From contig JBKAGX010000001.1 of NCBI GenBank assembly GCA_046290575.1, forward strand, positions 496,001 through 560,000: a stretch of DNA of 64,000 bases, in the 5' to 3' direction. The notes beneath the pieces are model-generated. The model searched no databases. It saw nothing but the letters and a program-made list of their open reading frames with translations, and was not told the DNA's origin. A program made the position numbers and the translations under genes. Positions 62,458 through 64,000 of this stretch are shown here, piece by piece; position 1 is the first letter of the stretch; every line of letters starts with the position of its first letter. This DNA comes from JANQQJ01 sp046290575 (GTDB lineage: Bacteria; Pseudomonadota; Alphaproteobacteria; SMXS01).

Positions 62458-62964
62458 ATGTCACAAAACAAGATCACGATCAGAGCTGTTGAGCCGGAAG
62501 ATCACCGCGCGCTGCAGGCGCTCTATGCTCAGCCGCGGGCGCAGGGCTGGACCATGCAGATGCCCTATCCCTCGGTCGAGATGTGGCGCCAGCGGCTCGC
62601 CGAACCGCCGGAGGGCGTGCGCGCCTTTGTTGCCGAACTGGATGGACGGGTGGTGGGCAATCTGGGCATCCATGTGAATGGTAAGTCGCCGCGCCGCACT
62701 CACGCGGCGGAACTTGGCATGGCGGTCCACGATGATTTTCACGGGCAGGGTGTTGGCTCGGCGCTCATGGCGGTGGCTATCGATGTTGCGGACAACTGGC
62801 TCAACATGCGGCGGCTGGAGTTGACGGTCTATGTCGATAACGAACCGGCGATCGCGCTTTACTGCAAATTCGGTTTCGAGGTGGAAGGTACCTTGCGCGA
62901 CTATGCGTTCAGGGATGGTGCTTTCCACGACGCGCATCTGATGGCGCGGTTGCGGTTCCCCTGA
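62458..62964 (+). CDS. GNAT family N-acetyltransferase
   Basis: This 168-residue acetyltransferase has acetyl-CoA motif A AAELGMAVHDDFHGQGVGSALM near residues 88-110 (Q/RxxGxG/A), and the end YVDNEPAIALYCKFGFEVEGTLRDYAFRDGAFHDAHLMARL, typical of the RimJ/RimL-like or PhnO-like group. It acetylates an unidentified amine. CGGGAG sits about 8 nt before ATG 62458. It directly follows the low-GC island. Confidence 0.9.
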   Translation: MSQNKITIRAVEPEDHRALQALYAQPRAQGWTMQMPYPSVEMWRQRLAEPPEGVRAFVAELDGRVVGNLGIHVNGKSPRRTHAAELGMAVHDDFHGQGVGSALMAVAIDVADNWLNMRRLELTVYVDNEPAIALYCKFGFEVEGTLRDYAFRDGAFHDAHLMARLRFP

Positions 62965-62966
62965 AG

Positions 62967-63032
62967 CGTCATCCCTGCGGAAGCAGGGATCTCGTCACGC
63001 GGCCTGAGATTCCCGCTTTCGCGGGAATGACG
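62967..63032. repeat. 66-bp double-hairpin palindromic repeat
   Basis: Two short hairpins (ATCCCTGCGGAAGCAGGGAT and ATTCCCGCTTTCGCGGGAAT) lie in mirror orientation, so the whole element CGTCAT...ATGACG is itself palindromic. It begins 3 nt after the GNAT stop, between convergent genes. Such CGTCATTCCCGCGAAAGCGGG elements are widespread intergenic repeats. Confidence 0.75.
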
Positions 63033-63041
63033 GTTGTTTGA

Positions 63042-64000
63042 TCAGCCCGCCATATAGGTGTCGATCCAGTCATGATAGTGCTGCACGCGGCCCTCATCCT
63101 GGTTCAGCCAGGCCTCTGAAAAACCGCGTGAGTGCATGCCTTTCTGCACATCGCGGATCAGGTGTACGTCCTGATCGACGGTGATGGTCATGGAATATTT
63201 GCCGGCGATCACTTCTTCCTGGGTGAAGTTTTCATGCTCGGGCCGCTCCATGCCTTCAGCTGCAATAGGCTTGTCGCTGAGGTTGAAGGAAATATTCGCG
63301 TTCCAGTCCGCATCCGGGTTGGGCAGCATGCGCAGGGTGAACTTGTCCCAATAGCATTTGTTCGGGTCGGTGGCGTGTGGCCGCGACCGCATGATCCAGA
63401 CCTCTTCCGGCTGGATCGCCATGACGATATTGGGAAAGATATTGTACTGGACGATGTCGGACAGTTGCTCGTCGGTCAGCGCATCATAGTTGAACCCAAG
63501 CTCGGGGCCCTTTTCGCGCTTCCTGACTTGAATATCCCGGCGCACATCCAGCACCCGGCCGCGGTAATCCTCCGGGTCCATGCCCACGGCCTTCATCTGC
63601 AGATGCTGTGAAAAAGGCACCTCCTCGGGGATCGGCAGGCGGGTGTTGACGGTAAAGCCCTCGATCAGCACCCGGTTGTGACCCCCAGCCCAAAGCTCGG
63701 TGCGGGCGGCGGGGCAATCGAAGATGGTCTCATGCTGCGGGTGGATGTGTTCGACGTGATAGAGCTCGCCGAAATTATCCATCACCGCTTTCCAGTTGCA
63801 GTCCAGGCTGACGGTCTGGTCGACGGCCAGCACCATGTCTTCCATGCGGAACGGCTCGATCATCGGGATCATCGGATCGAGGAAGTCGCGCAGGGGCGGC
63901 ACATCGTCATCCATGCAAACCCAGACGGTTCCGGCCCAAACCTCAACGCGCACAGGCTTAAGCGACAGCCGGTCACACGGCGTGCCCTGCACGAACCGGT
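63042..64000 (-). CDS. Rieske oxygenase alpha subunit, catalytic domain (5' end missing)
   Basis: The frame is open past the window edge, so the Rieske 2Fe-2S part lies outside and about 319 residues are visible. The catalytic domain shows mononuclear iron ligands in DNFGELYHVEHIHPQ and later VQYNIFPNIVMAIQPEEVWIMRSRP. It resembles, but is not identical to, the 49301-50677 oxygenase (which has YNIFPNMMFW). Substrate is unknown. It converges with the GNAT gene across the palindromic repeat. Confidence 0.9.
   Translation of the reverse strand, partial: RFVQGTPCDRLSLKPVRVEVWAGTVWVCMDDDVPPLRDFLDPMIPMIEPFRMEDMVLAVDQTVSLDCNWKAVMDNFGELYHVEHIHPQHETIFDCPAARTELWAGGHNRVLIEGFTVNTRLPIPEEVPFSQHLQMKAVGMDPEDYRGRVLDVRRDIQVRKREKGPELGFNYDALTDEQLSDIVQYNIFPNIVMAIQPEEVWIMRSRPHATDPNKCYWDKFTLRMLPNPDADWNANISFNLSDKPIAAEGMERPEHENFTQEEVIAGKYSMTITVDQDVHLIRDVQKGMHSRGFSEAWLNQDEGRVQHYHDWIDTYMAG

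Overview
The window is 64 kb of GC-rich, densely packed, non-ribosomal chromosome. I read it as an alphaproteobacterium: there is an IalB-family gene, a SapC-family gene, a phasin gene, many short ATGA/GTGA overlaps, and a catabolic repertoire typical of free-living, often marine, Alphaproteobacteria. There are no rRNA or tRNA genes, no CRISPR array and no intact transposase. The source genus cannot be fixed from the sequence alone.

Layout. 1-5.4 kb: the 3' end of a giant repetitive surface protein that contains no Lys, Cys or Trp, followed by two small envelope proteins. 5.7-12.3 kb: an operon with a kinase-fold protein that has lost its catalytic residues, a luciferase-like oxidoreductase, a three-subunit molybdenum hydroxylase and its own MoaD-like protein. 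12.3-25.1 kb: mixed accessory metabolism (SDR, sulfotransferases, acyl-CoA synthetase, alpha/beta hydrolase, methyltransferase, EthD, AhpD-like), a six-PAS hybrid histidine kinase facing an OmpR-type regulator, a truncated hemoglobin, and a decayed enoyl-CoA hydratase.

25.2-38.0 kb: an exopolysaccharide locus of the Wzy type (GalE, outer-membrane barrel, Wza-like export protein, Wzc-like tyrosine kinase, GT4, O-antigen ligase/polymerase, flippase, polyprenyl-phosphate sugar transferase). It is interleaved with and preceded by sulfotransferase-like genes, so the product may be a sulfated polymer. 39.0-42.9 kb: a penicillin-acylase lipoprotein overlapping a GH3-type acyl-amido synthetase, that is, an amide-cleaving and an amide-forming enzyme in one transcription unit.

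42.9-48.5 kb is the most unusual part. An outer-membrane-like protein carries collagen-like GPQGP spacers and three tandem helical modules bounded by CxC and CxxxC cysteine pairs. It is followed by a secreted subtilase, a second beta-barrel protein related to the first, and a strong terminator. I propose this as a candidate undescribed surface system.

48.6-64 kb: SapC-family protein, two Rieske oxygenase alpha subunits, N-acyl-D-amino-acid deacylase, MsrB, a storage-lipid operon (phasin plus wax-ester synthase/DGAT) behind a TTGC palindrome, zinc alcohol dehydrogenase, enoyl-CoA hydratase, GST, a low-GC BglII/BstYI-like restriction-modification pair, a GNAT acetyltransferase and several palindromic intergenic repeats.
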